Below are positions 35,561-43,964 of a stretch of 64,000 nucleotides of DNA, one piece after another; the stretch's first letter is position 1, and every line of letters begins with the position of its first letter. Origin of the DNA: Myxococcaceae bacterium JPH2 (GTDB lineage Bacteria; Myxococcota; Myxococcia; Myxococcales; Myxococcaceae); contig JAEMGR010000023.1 of the NCBI GenBank assembly GCA_016458225.1, forward strand, positions 62,001 through 126,000, in the 5' to 3' direction. The notes under the pieces were generated by a model. The model did no database searches. It was not told where the DNA came from and was given only the letters and a program-made list of their open reading frames with translations. The position numbers and the translations under genes were made by a program.

Positions 35561-36247
35561 ATGGACACGCAGGGCCCCATCCTGGTCGTAGAGGACGACC
35601 CTCCCATCGCCGCCAGCATCGTGCGCGGACTGAAGCTCGCGGGCTTCCAGGTGTCGCTCGTCACCGACGGGCGCCTCGCCCTGGAGGCCGCGGAGCGCGA
35701 GCGCCCTGCCCTGGTGGTACTGGACCTCAACCTGCCGGGCCTGGATGGCTTCGAGCTGCTCCAGGCCTGGCAGGGCCGTCTCCGAGTCCCCATCCTGGTC
35801 CTCACCGCGCGACAGGAATTGGAGGCGCGGCTGCGCTCCTTCGGACTCGGCGCGGTGGACTACCTGGCCAAACCGTTCTGGATGGAGGAACTCCTCGCGC
35901 GCATCAAGGCGCGGCTGCGCATCCCGGACGAGGCCACCCGGCGCAAGCGAAGCTGGGCGGACGTGAGCATCGACCTGGACGCGCGCACGGTCAGCCGTGA
36001 GGACGTGGGGCTGGTGTCCTTCACGCGCAACGAATTGGACGTGCTGCTGTATCTGGTGGAGCGCCCAGGCCGCGCGCTCACCCGGGAGCAGATCGCCGAG
36101 CAGGCCTTGCCGCTCAACGAGGAGCGCGACGCGCGGACCGTGGACTCGCATGTGGCGCGCATCCGGAAGAAGCTGGGCCCCGCGGGCGCGAGCGTGCGCA
36201 CGGCCTGGGGTATCGGCTACCGCTTCGAGCCGGAGGACACACCATGA
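35561..36247 (+). CDS. OmpR/PhoB-type response regulator
   Basis: The 228-residue product has a receiver domain (1-118): EDD at 11-13, the phosphoacceptor Asp55 in VVLDLNLPG, Thr/Lys switch residues in VLTARQ and YLAKPF. A winged-helix DNA-binding domain (about 130-225) ends RTAWGIGYRFEPE, with TVDSHVARIRKKLG as recognition helix. The stop overlaps the kinase ATG by 4 bases (ATGA), so the pair is translationally coupled. Confidence 0.95.
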   Translation: MDTQGPILVVEDDPPIAASIVRGLKLAGFQVSLVTDGRLALEAAERERPALVVLDLNLPGLDGFELLQAWQGRLRVPILVLTARQELEARLRSFGLGAVDYLAKPFWMEELLARIKARLRIPDEATRRKRSWADVSIDLDARTVSREDVGLVSFTRNELDVLLYLVERPGRALTREQIAEQALPLNEERDARTVDSHVARIRKKLGPAGASVRTAWGIGYRFEPEDTP

Positions 36248-37635
36248 AGGTGTGGAGCGGGCTGGCGTGGCGCACCGCGCTCGCATCGGTGCTGCTGGGG
36301 ATGCTCGCCACGCTCGCCACGGCGTACTTCACCTTCCACAAGGCGATTGAAATCACGACGCGGCTGAGCGCCCAGGTCTTCACCGACAGCATCCTGCAGG
36401 TGCATGGCGAGGCCTGCCGCGCCGCACCTGATGGCTGGAGTCAGGTCCTGCCCCAAGGCCTCACGGTGGTCGCCTATGACGCGCGCCGAGTGCTCACCCA
36501 GCCGAGCTCCCTGCCCGCCCCCGCCGAGTCGCTCGTGCAGAAGATGCGAGAGGGCGACCCGCGACCTTTCGAGGTCTACTTCCCGCTCCGCGAAGATGGC
36601 CACAATGCGCCCTGGGCGGGCGCGCTGCTGATCCGCGTGGCGGATGCGGGGCCGTGCAGCCTCCTGGAGTACCACTGGCCGCGCCTCGTCGATCGCGCGC
36701 AGGGGCTGAGGCGTCTGCTGCTCGCGGCGCTCACCTTCACGACGCTGGCCGCGGCGCTGTCCACCGCCTTCGTCATCTACCCGCTGCTGCGCCGACTGCG
36801 GCGCCTGCACAGCTCCACGGGCGCCATTGGCAGCACGGCGTATCACTCCACCCGCGACACCTCCTCGGACGAGCTGGGGGACTTGTCTCGCGTGCTGGAC
36901 GCGGCCCACGCGCGGGTGCGCTCGGATGCCGAGCGCATCGAGGCGCAGAAGCACGCGCTGGAGCGCTTCCTCTCCGATGTGGCGCACGACCTCAAGACGC
37001 CCATCGCCTCGCTCCAGCTCGCGCTGGAGCTGGCCACCACCGCGCCGGCCACGGAGCTGTCGCCCCTGTTGGTGCGTGGCATCGAGGACACCGTGTACCT
37101 GGCGGCGCTCGTGGACAACTTGAGGCTCGCGTGTCAGCTCGGCGAGGGCGTGGATCCGCTGGAGGGCGAGCCTCGCGCGGAGCTGGGCATGTTGGTGGAG
37201 CGCGTGGTGCGGCGTCTGGGATTGCTGGCCCGCCGCAAGGACGTGGCCATGGACGCGGCCCATCCGGACACCCCGCTGTGGGTGCGTTGTCATCCCACGA
37301 TGCTGGAGCAGGCGGTCAGCAACCTGCTCCACAACGCCGTGGCGCATGGAGACCCGGGAGGGCACGTGGTGGCGCTGTTGGAGCCCGTGGGCACCGAGCG
37401 CTTCCGGCTCACCGTGCTGGACGACGGCCCGGGAGTGCCCCCCGAGGACCTGAGCCGCCTGGGCGAGCGCCTCTTCCGAGCCAGCGAAGCCCGTCAAAGA
37501 GACCCGCGAGGCAGCGGCCTGGGAGTGGCCATCGTCCGCGAGCTGTGCCTGCGCGCCGGCCTGGAGCTCTCCTTCTCCGTCAACGAGCCCCGAGGACTCC
37601 GAGTCGTCATCGAAGGCCCCCGCGCCGCGCCTTGA
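36244..37635 (+). CDS. Membrane sensor histidine kinase
   Basis: The 463-residue product has a membrane segment near 10-30 and another near 160-182 with an extracytoplasmic sensor of about 130 residues between. It contains the H-box with His248 (SDVAHDLKTPIASLQ), N-box SNLLHNAVAHG, G1 DDGPGVP, F-box RLFRAS and G2 GSGLGVAIV. It is the partner of the regulator at 35561 by overlap. The sensor part contains two Cys (EACRAAP, AGPCSLLEYH) that could pair outside the membrane. Signal unknown. Confidence 0.95.
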   Translation: MKVWSGLAWRTALASVLLGMLATLATAYFTFHKAIEITTRLSAQVFTDSILQVHGEACRAAPDGWSQVLPQGLTVVAYDARRVLTQPSSLPAPAESLVQKMREGDPRPFEVYFPLREDGHNAPWAGALLIRVADAGPCSLLEYHWPRLVDRAQGLRRLLLAALTFTTLAAALSTAFVIYPLLRRLRRLHSSTGAIGSTAYHSTRDTSSDELGDLSRVLDAAHARVRSDAERIEAQKHALERFLSDVAHDLKTPIASLQLALELATTAPATELSPLLVRGIEDTVYLAALVDNLRLACQLGEGVDPLEGEPRAELGMLVERVVRRLGLLARRKDVAMDAAHPDTPLWVRCHPTMLEQAVSNLLHNAVAHGDPGGHVVALLEPVGTERFRLTVLDDGPGVPPEDLSRLGERLFRASEARQRDPRGSGLGVAIVRELCLRAGLELSFSVNEPRGLRVVIEGPRAAP

Positions 37636-37676
37636 GCACTGCGCACGGCTCCAACTCCGCGCGCAGCATGGACCAT

Positions 37677-37697
37677 TCGAGTGTCACGAGCACTCGA
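37677..37697. terminator. Hairpin between convergent genes
   Basis: Arms TCGAGTG (37677-37683) and CACTCGA (37691-37697), 7 pairs, 7-base loop, in the gap between the kinase stop and the oppositely oriented lipoprotein stop; a weak bidirectional terminator candidate. Confidence 0.4.
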
Positions 37698-37714
37698 GTG
37701 GGCGACATTCCGTC

Positions 37715-38170
37715 TCAGTACTTCTTGAAAGCGTAGTTGGTGTCTCCTGACACGGGGTCGCGCTCCACAAACCAACTAATCGTGTTTCCCATGCATCCAA
37801 CTGGCCAGAACTCCAGCCGAATAGGAGCCCAGAAGGGCGGCGTCAGCGTAGAGCACATCCAATATCGCTCAGCGGTATAGACCCGACCACAACCACTGGT
37901 CTCACTGAAGCTGATATTCCGATAGATGGGCGAGCCGCCCCAGCAATACCCGTCATAGATTGGCGCCGTAGTATACGCTCCGCCTGCAGCGACAGTGATA
38001 GTGTGGTCCCCAAAGTCGGCCCGGTAGTAATTTCCAATCAGCACATCCGAAGGATCGAGCAACTTCGATTCCTGAACGCCAAGCTGGGGCTGACTCTCGG
38101 CAGTATCCGCCACTCCCCCACAGGCAACAGTCATGAGAGTGATGGCTGCGATGGTGATGACTGCTCTCAT
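37715..38170 (-). CDS. Low-G+C orphan lipoprotein
   Basis: ATG 38170 follows GGAG with about 7 bases between; upstream extension to 38326 is unlikely. The 151-residue product has a lipoprotein signal ending MTVACGG and a mature part with GNYYRADFGDHTITV, then five Cys (YCWGG, SGCGRV, WMCST, VGCMG) plus many aromatics (RLEFWPVG, ISWFVERD), suggesting a small disulfide-bonded surface protein. G+C is far below its neighbours (30 of 60 bases at 37861-37920), which suggests recent transfer. No family recognised. Confidence 0.75.
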   Translation of the reverse strand: MRAVITIAAITLMTVACGGVADTAESQPQLGVQESKLLDPSDVLIGNYYRADFGDHTITVAAGGAYTTAPIYDGYCWGGSPIYRNISFSETSGCGRVYTAERYWMCSTLTPPFWAPIRLEFWPVGCMGNTISWFVERDPVSGDTNYAFKKY

Positions 38171-38727
38171 TTGATGACTCCAGCGCAAGGCGCGAACCGT
38201 ACTTTCGCGCATTTCGCGAATAGCACGCCATGTCAGACTGCGAATAGTAAAAAGAGCAGAGTGTGCCCATTGAAGGCTCACTGGCTGGCCCCTCCGATCG
38301 AGTTCTGAGTTATCCACCTCCGACACAGTATTGACAGGGCGCTTGAGCCAGCTTGAGGAATGGGTTCAAGAAACCACAGCGCCCTACTCCAATGGCAGCT
38401 CACCCACCTATCACTTGAGGTAGCGGCCTGGTCGAGCCCCGCTTCGCCCTCCGCGGCTGCATGCCGACCTGGGGCGAGCCTTCGCTATCCGCGAGGCTCC
38501 CAGACTCCGCTTCGTCAACACGGGGCCTCGCCACGTACCTTCTTACTCCGGCGGGACGACTGGGCCATCCCCATCGACGTCCCGCTGAGGAACAGACGAC
38601 CCCGTGTCGTTTCAGCGGCGGACTGGGTGGCCGCTCCTTAGTCATGGGCGTGCTCGGCGACTCCACGCCCTCCGTCCACCGGTGGGACTGACGTGTCCCG
38701 TCGAGCGCTCTCCCCTGGAGTCCGCGC
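38171..38727. other. Gene-poor stretch, no supported gene
   Basis: The 557 bases between the orphan lipoprotein start and the CurA-like gene hold no frame I can support; the frames present look like noise. The low-G+C zone continues to about 38360. A direct repeat TTTCGCG occurs at 38203-38209 and 38212-38218, within the likely promoter region of the lipoprotein. A TTGACA at 38331 has no matching -10 on that strand. From about 38390 the base composition returns to normal. Confidence 0.6.
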
Positions 38728-39762
38728 ATGTCGTCCAACCCCGCCCTCAATCGCCGCATCGTCCTCGCCTCCCGCCCGCGAGGACAACCCACTCCACGGG
38801 ACTTCCGCCTCGAAGAGACCGCCATCCCGACTCCGGGCGAAGGGGAGGTGCTGATGCGCACGCTGTCCCTCTCGCTCGACCCGTACATGCGCAACCTGAT
38901 GGACGAGGTGGGCCCGGGTTACGCGCCGCCGGTTCAGGTGGGCGCACTCATGGTGGGCGGCACGGTCAATCGGATCATCAAGTCCCGGAACCCGAAGTTC
39001 CGTGAGGGCGAGCTGGTGCTCGGCAATGCGGGCTGGCAGGACTACGCGGTGTCGGGGGGACAGGACCTGCTCTCGCTCGGCGAGATGGCGCGGCCCTCTC
39101 TGGCGCTGGGCGGACTGGGCATGCCGGGGTTCACCGCCTATGTCGGCCTGCTCGATATCGGGCAGCCCAAGCCGGGAGAGACGGTGGTCGTGGCCGCGGC
39201 GACCGGCGCGGTCGGTAGCGTGGTCGGACAGATCGCCAAGCTGAAGGGGGCGCGTGTGGTCGGCATCGTGGGCGGCGAGGACAAGCGCCGCTTCGCGGTC
39301 GAGGAACTCGGCTTCGATGTCTGCCTGGACCGGAAGGATTCACGACTGGCCGAGCGTCTCGCCGAGGCCTGCCCGAAAGGCATCGACGTCTACTTCGAGA
39401 ACGTCGGTGGCGCCGTGTTCGATGCCGTGCTGCCCTTGCTCAACATCGGGGCGCGCGTGCCGGTCTGCGGGTTCATCTCGCACTACAACGAAGAAAACCT
39501 GCCGTCCGGACCGAACCGGATGCCGCTGCTGCTGGCCACCGTGCTGCAGAAGCGCATCCGCATGCAGGGCTTCATCATCCTCGACCACTACGCCGACCGC
39601 TTCGAGGCCTTCCGCCGCGACATGGGCGCGTGGGTCGACGCGGGACAGGTCAAGCTGCGCGAAGACCGAGTCGATGGCCTGGAGAACGCGCCGACGGCGT
39701 TCATCGGCCTGCTCGAGGGGCGCAACTTCGGCAAGCTCGTGGTGGACGTCACCCAGGGCTGA
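38728..39762 (+). CDS. NADP-dependent CurA/leukotriene-B4-dehydrogenase-like reductase
   Basis: The 344-residue product starts NRRIVLASRPRGQPTPRDF, then LSLDPYMRNLMDE, GMPGFTAYVGLLDIG, the cofactor loop AAATGAVGSVVGQIAK, VYFENVGGAVFDAVLP and GFIILDHYADRF: the pattern of zinc-free reductases acting on alkenal/enone double bonds (CurA, leukotriene B4 12-hydroxydehydrogenase). The physiological substrate is not shown. Cytosolic. It converges with the membrane glycosyltransferase-like gene, with a shared hairpin at 39777-39812. Confidence 0.94.
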   Translation: MSSNPALNRRIVLASRPRGQPTPRDFRLEETAIPTPGEGEVLMRTLSLSLDPYMRNLMDEVGPGYAPPVQVGALMVGGTVNRIIKSRNPKFREGELVLGNAGWQDYAVSGGQDLLSLGEMARPSLALGGLGMPGFTAYVGLLDIGQPKPGETVVVAAATGAVGSVVGQIAKLKGARVVGIVGGEDKRRFAVEELGFDVCLDRKDSRLAERLAEACPKGIDVYFENVGGAVFDAVLPLLNIGARVPVCGFISHYNEENLPSGPNRMPLLLATVLQKRIRMQGFIILDHYADRFEAFRRDMGAWVDAGQVKLREDRVDGLENAPTAFIGLLEGRNFGKLVVDVTQG

Positions 39763-39776
39763 CGCGATCACGCGAG

Positions 39777-39812
39777 GCTCCGAGCCGCGGCGTGATGGCG
39801 CGGGCTCGGAGC
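39777..39812. terminator. Bidirectional terminator hairpin
   Basis: Perfect 10-base arms GCTCCGAGCC (39777-39786) and GGCTCGGAGC (39803-39812), 16-base loop, between two convergent genes (stops at 39762 and 39822). Confidence 0.65.
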
Positions 39813-39821
39813 GTCGCGCCG

Positions 39822-41387
39822 TTACGGCGTCGCTGCGTCCTTCAAGGCCCACGCATCGATGGCGGAACGCGCCTGCGGACCCATGAGGACGCGCCGCGCG
39901 ATGACCTTCGCGACGGCCTCTTCGCCAAGCTGATAGCGACCACGCCAGCCCAGCACGATGACTGGGCAGCGTGCGGCATGATGCGCAATCACCTGTTGGG
40001 CTCCGGGTGTTCGGAAGGCCTCGGTGACGTCGGAGAAGCGTCGCCCCTCGCTCATCGCGCCCACCAACATGGCGCCGTAGGGGTCCACCACCGGAGGCAG
40101 CTCCCTGTCTCCGGAAGGGAGCACGTTGGCCGCGATGCCCCAAGCAGGCTCGAACGGGAGGAAGCACTCACCAGGAGCCACGCGCGACGCGATGGAAGCG
40201 CGCAGGCTGTCCAGTGAGTCATCCTTGGCGAGAGGACTGAAAGCACCCCAATACGCAGCAAGGGTAACCGCCGACAGCGCGGCCACGGCGACCCACACTC
40301 GGCCCGTGAAGGACCGCCGTACGAGCCAGTTGAACCCAGTCGCCGTCGCGACGCCGGCCAGGACGCCCTGCACGGTCGCGAGGAATGCGTTGTATTGGCT
40401 CCAATAGGAGGAACTCTTCAGGAACAGCGCGACGATGAGGGCAAAGGCAACGCCCCAGCCTCGCGCGTCTCGGTCATGCCTCCACACCCGGAGCGCCAGG
40501 CAGACACCCACTATCGCCAAGACACCGATGACCTCGTGGCCAATGAAGAGGGTCTCACTCAACCGCGTGAGGAAGCGGGAGGTCCCATCGGGGGGTCGCC
40601 AGAGCTGGAAGACGAAGACCTCCCGCAGGAACGCGACCGGGGCCGCTCCTGCGACAGGGGCAACACAGATCAACCAAGCGATGGCAGCGGCCACGGCGAC
40701 ATGAGGCATCAGCCGTCGCTCATGACGCTCCTGTCCCCAGAAGACAGCCAACGCGGCCAGGAGAAAGACGCCACCCGTCAGCTTGATGGCAATGCCGTAG
40801 CCCAGAACAGCCCCCGCGAGCCACGTGGCCTTCCGCGTTCGAGCGCGCAGCGCGAGCCCCAGCCCTGTGAGGCAAACGAGATTGAGCAGCGGCTCCAAGA
40901 ACGGGCCCCGCTCGACACGCACCACGTCGGGGTACACCGCATAGAAGGCCGCTGCGAACACCCCGGCCACCGGGCCGCGCCACCGCCATGCGAGCCCTCC
41001 CACGACCGCCGAGTTCACCACGCCAAGGATGACGGCCAGGACGCGAGAAGCCGCGAAAGCTCCCGCAGGCTCAAGCGCCAGGAGCCGCGTGAGCGCAGCC
41101 AGCGGGTACAGCCATCCAGGAGGGTGAACGAAGACGAAGTCGCGATAGGGCAAGACGCCCCGAGACAGCCACTGGGCCGCGGCCGAGTACACCCCTTCGT
41201 CGTAGTCGACCGGAGTGCCCCAGATGCCCAATGAAACCAAAGGCCCTGCGCGCAGAATCACGGCCACGACGAGCGCCAAGGTGAACAGCAGGGCCGCCAC
41301 GATGAACAGGCGACCCGAGGGCGCGACAACGGTGGGCCCAACGGGCGTGGAGCCTTCCGAGCGTGACAACTGGGCGTCGGCCAACAT
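39822..41387 (-). CDS. GT39/ArnT-like membrane glycosyltransferase
   Basis: The start at ATG 41387 follows a G-rich site; longer forms overlap the upstream gene. The 521-residue product has about 9-11 membrane segments and, in the first loop, the acidic signature VDYDEGVYSAAAQWLSRG followed by PYRDFVFVHPPG, as in GT39/ArnT/PMT-type polyprenyl-phosphate-sugar transferases. A soluble C-terminal part (about 430-521) holds two Cys (GECFLPFEP, ARCPVIVLGW). It would attach sugar to lipid or protein at the outer face of the inner membrane. It follows the tandem paralogue gene by 37 bases on the same strand. Confidence 0.85.
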   Translation of the reverse strand: MLADAQLSRSEGSTPVGPTVVAPSGRLFIVAALLFTLALVVAVILRAGPLVSLGIWGTPVDYDEGVYSAAAQWLSRGVLPYRDFVFVHPPGWLYPLAALTRLLALEPAGAFAASRVLAVILGVVNSAVVGGLAWRWRGPVAGVFAAAFYAVYPDVVRVERGPFLEPLLNLVCLTGLGLALRARTRKATWLAGAVLGYGIAIKLTGGVFLLAALAVFWGQERHERRLMPHVAVAAAIAWLICVAPVAGAAPVAFLREVFVFQLWRPPDGTSRFLTRLSETLFIGHEVIGVLAIVGVCLALRVWRHDRDARGWGVAFALIVALFLKSSSYWSQYNAFLATVQGVLAGVATATGFNWLVRRSFTGRVWVAVAALSAVTLAAYWGAFSPLAKDDSLDSLRASIASRVAPGECFLPFEPAWGIAANVLPSGDRELPPVVDPYGAMLVGAMSEGRRFSDVTEAFRTPGAQQVIAHHAARCPVIVLGWRGRYQLGEEAVAKVIARRVLMGPQARSAIDAWALKDAATP

Positions 41388-41424
41388 CGCGCCCCCATAG
41401 CAGAGCAGCGGCGCTGGGCTCCAG

Positions 41425-43752
41425 CTAGGTGACCCAGTCCTCATCTCTCGTGAGCACCCATTTCCCCTTCGAGTTCTGGCTCGCGAGGAACGAGCCCCCG
41501 ATCCACCCCGCACTCCACTTGAGCAGGGCCCGGTCGCCCGCGAGATTGAAGAACAAGTCGAAAGAGAACAGGTAGAACGCGCCCAGCCGCTGCCGCAGCA
41601 CTTCTTCCTCCGCAGGGCTCACCGCAATGACGCGGCCAGGGGTTGTCACGCCCTCCAGGTCCGCGAGGTCGGCTTTGACGAAGAGCGTTTTCTCCAGGGG
41701 GATGCGCGCTCCTCGCGTCTTCCCTTTCTGGGTCTTGGACTCTGGCGACGACGGGAACACTTCACTGTCAACCGCAGCGAAGAACCGCGTGAGGATTTCC
41801 GCGCGGGCTGCTTGGGAACCCGCCGTTCGTGCGGACCTGGGCAGCGGATCGACTGCATCCGAGAGGCCATCCCCATCGGTATCCGCGAGATTCGGGTCGA
41901 GCAGCATTCGCGCCTCCAGAATGTCTGGCAGCGAATCATGGTCCGAGTCGAGTCGGAGTCGCTCGAGCTTCGCCTCCAGGACACGCTGCCGCGAGTCCTC
42001 CCGGAACCGCAACCCCACCGGAGGAAAGGTGATGGACTCGTGGATGAGTTCGCATCGCACGACCTCGAAGCGCAGGGTGTCTCCCACGAGCAACGGTCCA
42101 TGTCCGTCCACGGCGAGAACGAAGGGTTCGTAGCGCCGCAGCCCTGTGTACAGCGGCTCGGACCACGTGTGTCCGTTGTCATCCGAGAACAGCACCCAGT
42201 ATCCCCCTGCATCGACCTCGCCCGAGGGGTCCAGCGTTCGAGACCAGGCGACCACCACCATGCGGGTGCGGGACAATCGCTGCGCCAGCAAAGCCTCGAA
42301 GCGTTGCGGCAGCTTCAACGACTTCAGAGGCACTGTTACGACTGCATCCGCGGCCGTGCTCGCAGGTGCCTCCGCAGCCTCGGTCCGCTCGGTAAAGACG
42401 CCAAGACGGGCAGCGTCCAAGCGCTGACCCAGGGCCTCCTTCTCATGCGCTGACGCAGCGCCCAGCCTCGACACAGAAGGGAGTGCCGCCAGCGCTTGGC
42501 GAAAGTCTGTCTCGCGCCAGACCGACTCGGCACGAATGGCCCTCAATGCCCTCTCCACGAAGGGGAGCGTGGCGTCTGCCCCGGCCATCACATCTTCGCC
42601 CAAGAGATAGGTCCTGCCCGTCGCCCGCTCCAACGTCCGGCGCGCCTCCCCTGGGTACTGCTTTGCGAACGCCTCAGCCACGAACCGGGTCCAGGGGTAA
42701 CGCCACAGCCCCCATCGACGCTGTTCGAGGAGCGAGAACGCATCCGCATGTGGCGAGGGAGAGAGCAAGGCGTCCAACAGCTTTGTCTGGGAGCGAGGCT
42801 CGTATAGCTCGGGCATCGTTCCATCCGAGTCGTCCCCAGGGAGTTCAGCGATGTTCGGCAGCCATGCACGAGCCTGGGTCTTGTCTCCCCTCGCGAGGAA
42901 TGCCGCCGCGATGTTCAGCCGAGTCTCCATCTGGCCGCGCAGCCCCTGACGAGCAGCCTCGGGCAAAGCATCGAGTTGCTGGAGGGCAAGGTCCGGCAGC
43001 TCCTCATTGAAGAAGCAGCGCATCAAAGCCACACGCTGTTCATTTCGCGACAACGTCTGCTCGGGGAATGAAGGAGCCTCCAATGCCGAGAGGAGGAACG
43101 CACAGCCATCCAGCGAGTCGGCCTCTTCGTGCAGGGATTCGAGCGCCTGAGGAAGCAACTCTGGATTCTCGCCCAGCGCGAAGGTCCACAGGCTTCGAGA
43201 GATGGGACCCTCGGCCGCGGGACTCAACTTCAGGGCTCGCGCCACCGGATCCGGAGCGACGAGGAGAAGCGCTCGCAGCGTCCCGAGCGCGCGGGGGCTG
43301 ACCATGAGCGTCCAATTCGAAATGAGCGTGGCGGCCGGAACCAGCGAGTTCGGAGCCAGCCGTGCCGCGCGCTCGAGCGACTGCAAGGCCCGAGCGGCGG
43401 ATGCGTCCTCGATGCGAGCTTGCTTCTCAGCGAGCAGCACGGCCGTGAGCACTCCGCGCGCAGCTTCGGGAGGAAGCCCATATGTCTGGGCAAAGCGTTG
43501 GACCACGGCTTGCGGCGCGAGGTGCTCCTTCAGCGCACCCCTCAGCAGGAGCCTGGGGGGTTCCACCTCCAGGAGAGACAGCCCCTTCTCACTCCGGACC
43601 ACCTTCTCGGCCGGGAGATCCTGCCCGCCCAGTTCCTCGAGTGCGGCATTCAGCTCCAGGTCGCTCAGGAGCGGCTCTGCGTGCGCCGGCATTCCCCATG
43701 CCCCGCTGAGAAAACCCAGCACGACGACCAGCGAAGCGAGCATCCCTCTCAT
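41425..43752 (-). CDS. Tandem paralogue 1: secreted Asp-box/calcium-loop protein
   Basis: The start at ATG 43752 has GAGGA about 7 bases upstream. The 775-residue product has a Sec signal peptide (ending MPAHAEP), then a helical, TPR-like N-terminal half with the conserved VQRFAQTYGLPPEAARGV. Near 522 lies an Asp-box (SDDNGHTWSE). At about 602-638 is a thrombospondin-3-like calcium segment (DSDHDSLPDILEARMLLDP then DTDGDGLSDAVDP). A C-terminal domain follows (about 640-775, SFDLFFNLAGDRALLKW, ending TRDEDWVT). I do not recognise a whole-length family. G+C is lower than surrounding genes. It is the last of three tandem copies and precedes a GT39-like gene by 37 bases. Confidence 0.9.
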   Translation of the reverse strand: MRGMLASLVVVLGFLSGAWGMPAHAEPLLSDLELNAALEELGGQDLPAEKVVRSEKGLSLLEVEPPRLLLRGALKEHLAPQAVVQRFAQTYGLPPEAARGVLTAVLLAEKQARIEDASAARALQSLERAARLAPNSLVPAATLISNWTLMVSPRALGTLRALLLVAPDPVARALKLSPAAEGPISRSLWTFALGENPELLPQALESLHEEADSLDGCAFLLSALEAPSFPEQTLSRNEQRVALMRCFFNEELPDLALQQLDALPEAARQGLRGQMETRLNIAAAFLARGDKTQARAWLPNIAELPGDDSDGTMPELYEPRSQTKLLDALLSPSPHADAFSLLEQRRWGLWRYPWTRFVAEAFAKQYPGEARRTLERATGRTYLLGEDVMAGADATLPFVERALRAIRAESVWRETDFRQALAALPSVSRLGAASAHEKEALGQRLDAARLGVFTERTEAAEAPASTAADAVVTVPLKSLKLPQRFEALLAQRLSRTRMVVVAWSRTLDPSGEVDAGGYWVLFSDDNGHTWSEPLYTGLRRYEPFVLAVDGHGPLLVGDTLRFEVVRCELIHESITFPPVGLRFREDSRQRVLEAKLERLRLDSDHDSLPDILEARMLLDPNLADTDGDGLSDAVDPLPRSARTAGSQAARAEILTRFFAAVDSEVFPSSPESKTQKGKTRGARIPLEKTLFVKADLADLEGVTTPGRVIAVSPAEEEVLRQRLGAFYLFSFDLFFNLAGDRALLKWSAGWIGGSFLASQNSKGKWVLTRDEDWVT

Positions 43753-43805
43753 CGGATTCCTCTGGTCAGACTCACGGGCGGGCCCGGTGCGCCGCACTGA
43801 CACCG

Positions 43806-43835
43806 AGTCTACCCTTGAGGGACACGGCTTGTCGG
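43806..43835 (-). promoter_or_regulatory. Promoter-like element before paralogue 1
   Basis: Read on the minus strand: CCGACA (43835-43830), 18 bases, TAGACT (43811-43806), then a conserved leader with GTGCGGCGCACCGGG up to the start at 43752. The same layout precedes the other two copies. The -35 and -10 assignment is inference from conservation. Confidence 0.5.
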
Positions 43836-43964
43836 CCGCCGTGGCCTACGGCAACTGTCGCGCGCCCACGGCAACCCGCTCCATCAAACGAAAGCGCACC
43901 CCGTCATCACGAGACGTGGCTCAAGCGTCGCTCGATGGAGCCGAGCAGCAGCCGTGTGACAGCT

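Noticed and set aside
38331-38336. TTGACA as a -35 promoter box
   Set aside because: No reasonable -10 at 16-18 bases and no gene start fits on that strand before 38728.
38400-38894. 164-codon frame opposite the CurA-like gene start
   Set aside because: Arginine/serine-rich shadow composition, and it overlaps the well-supported gene at 38728.
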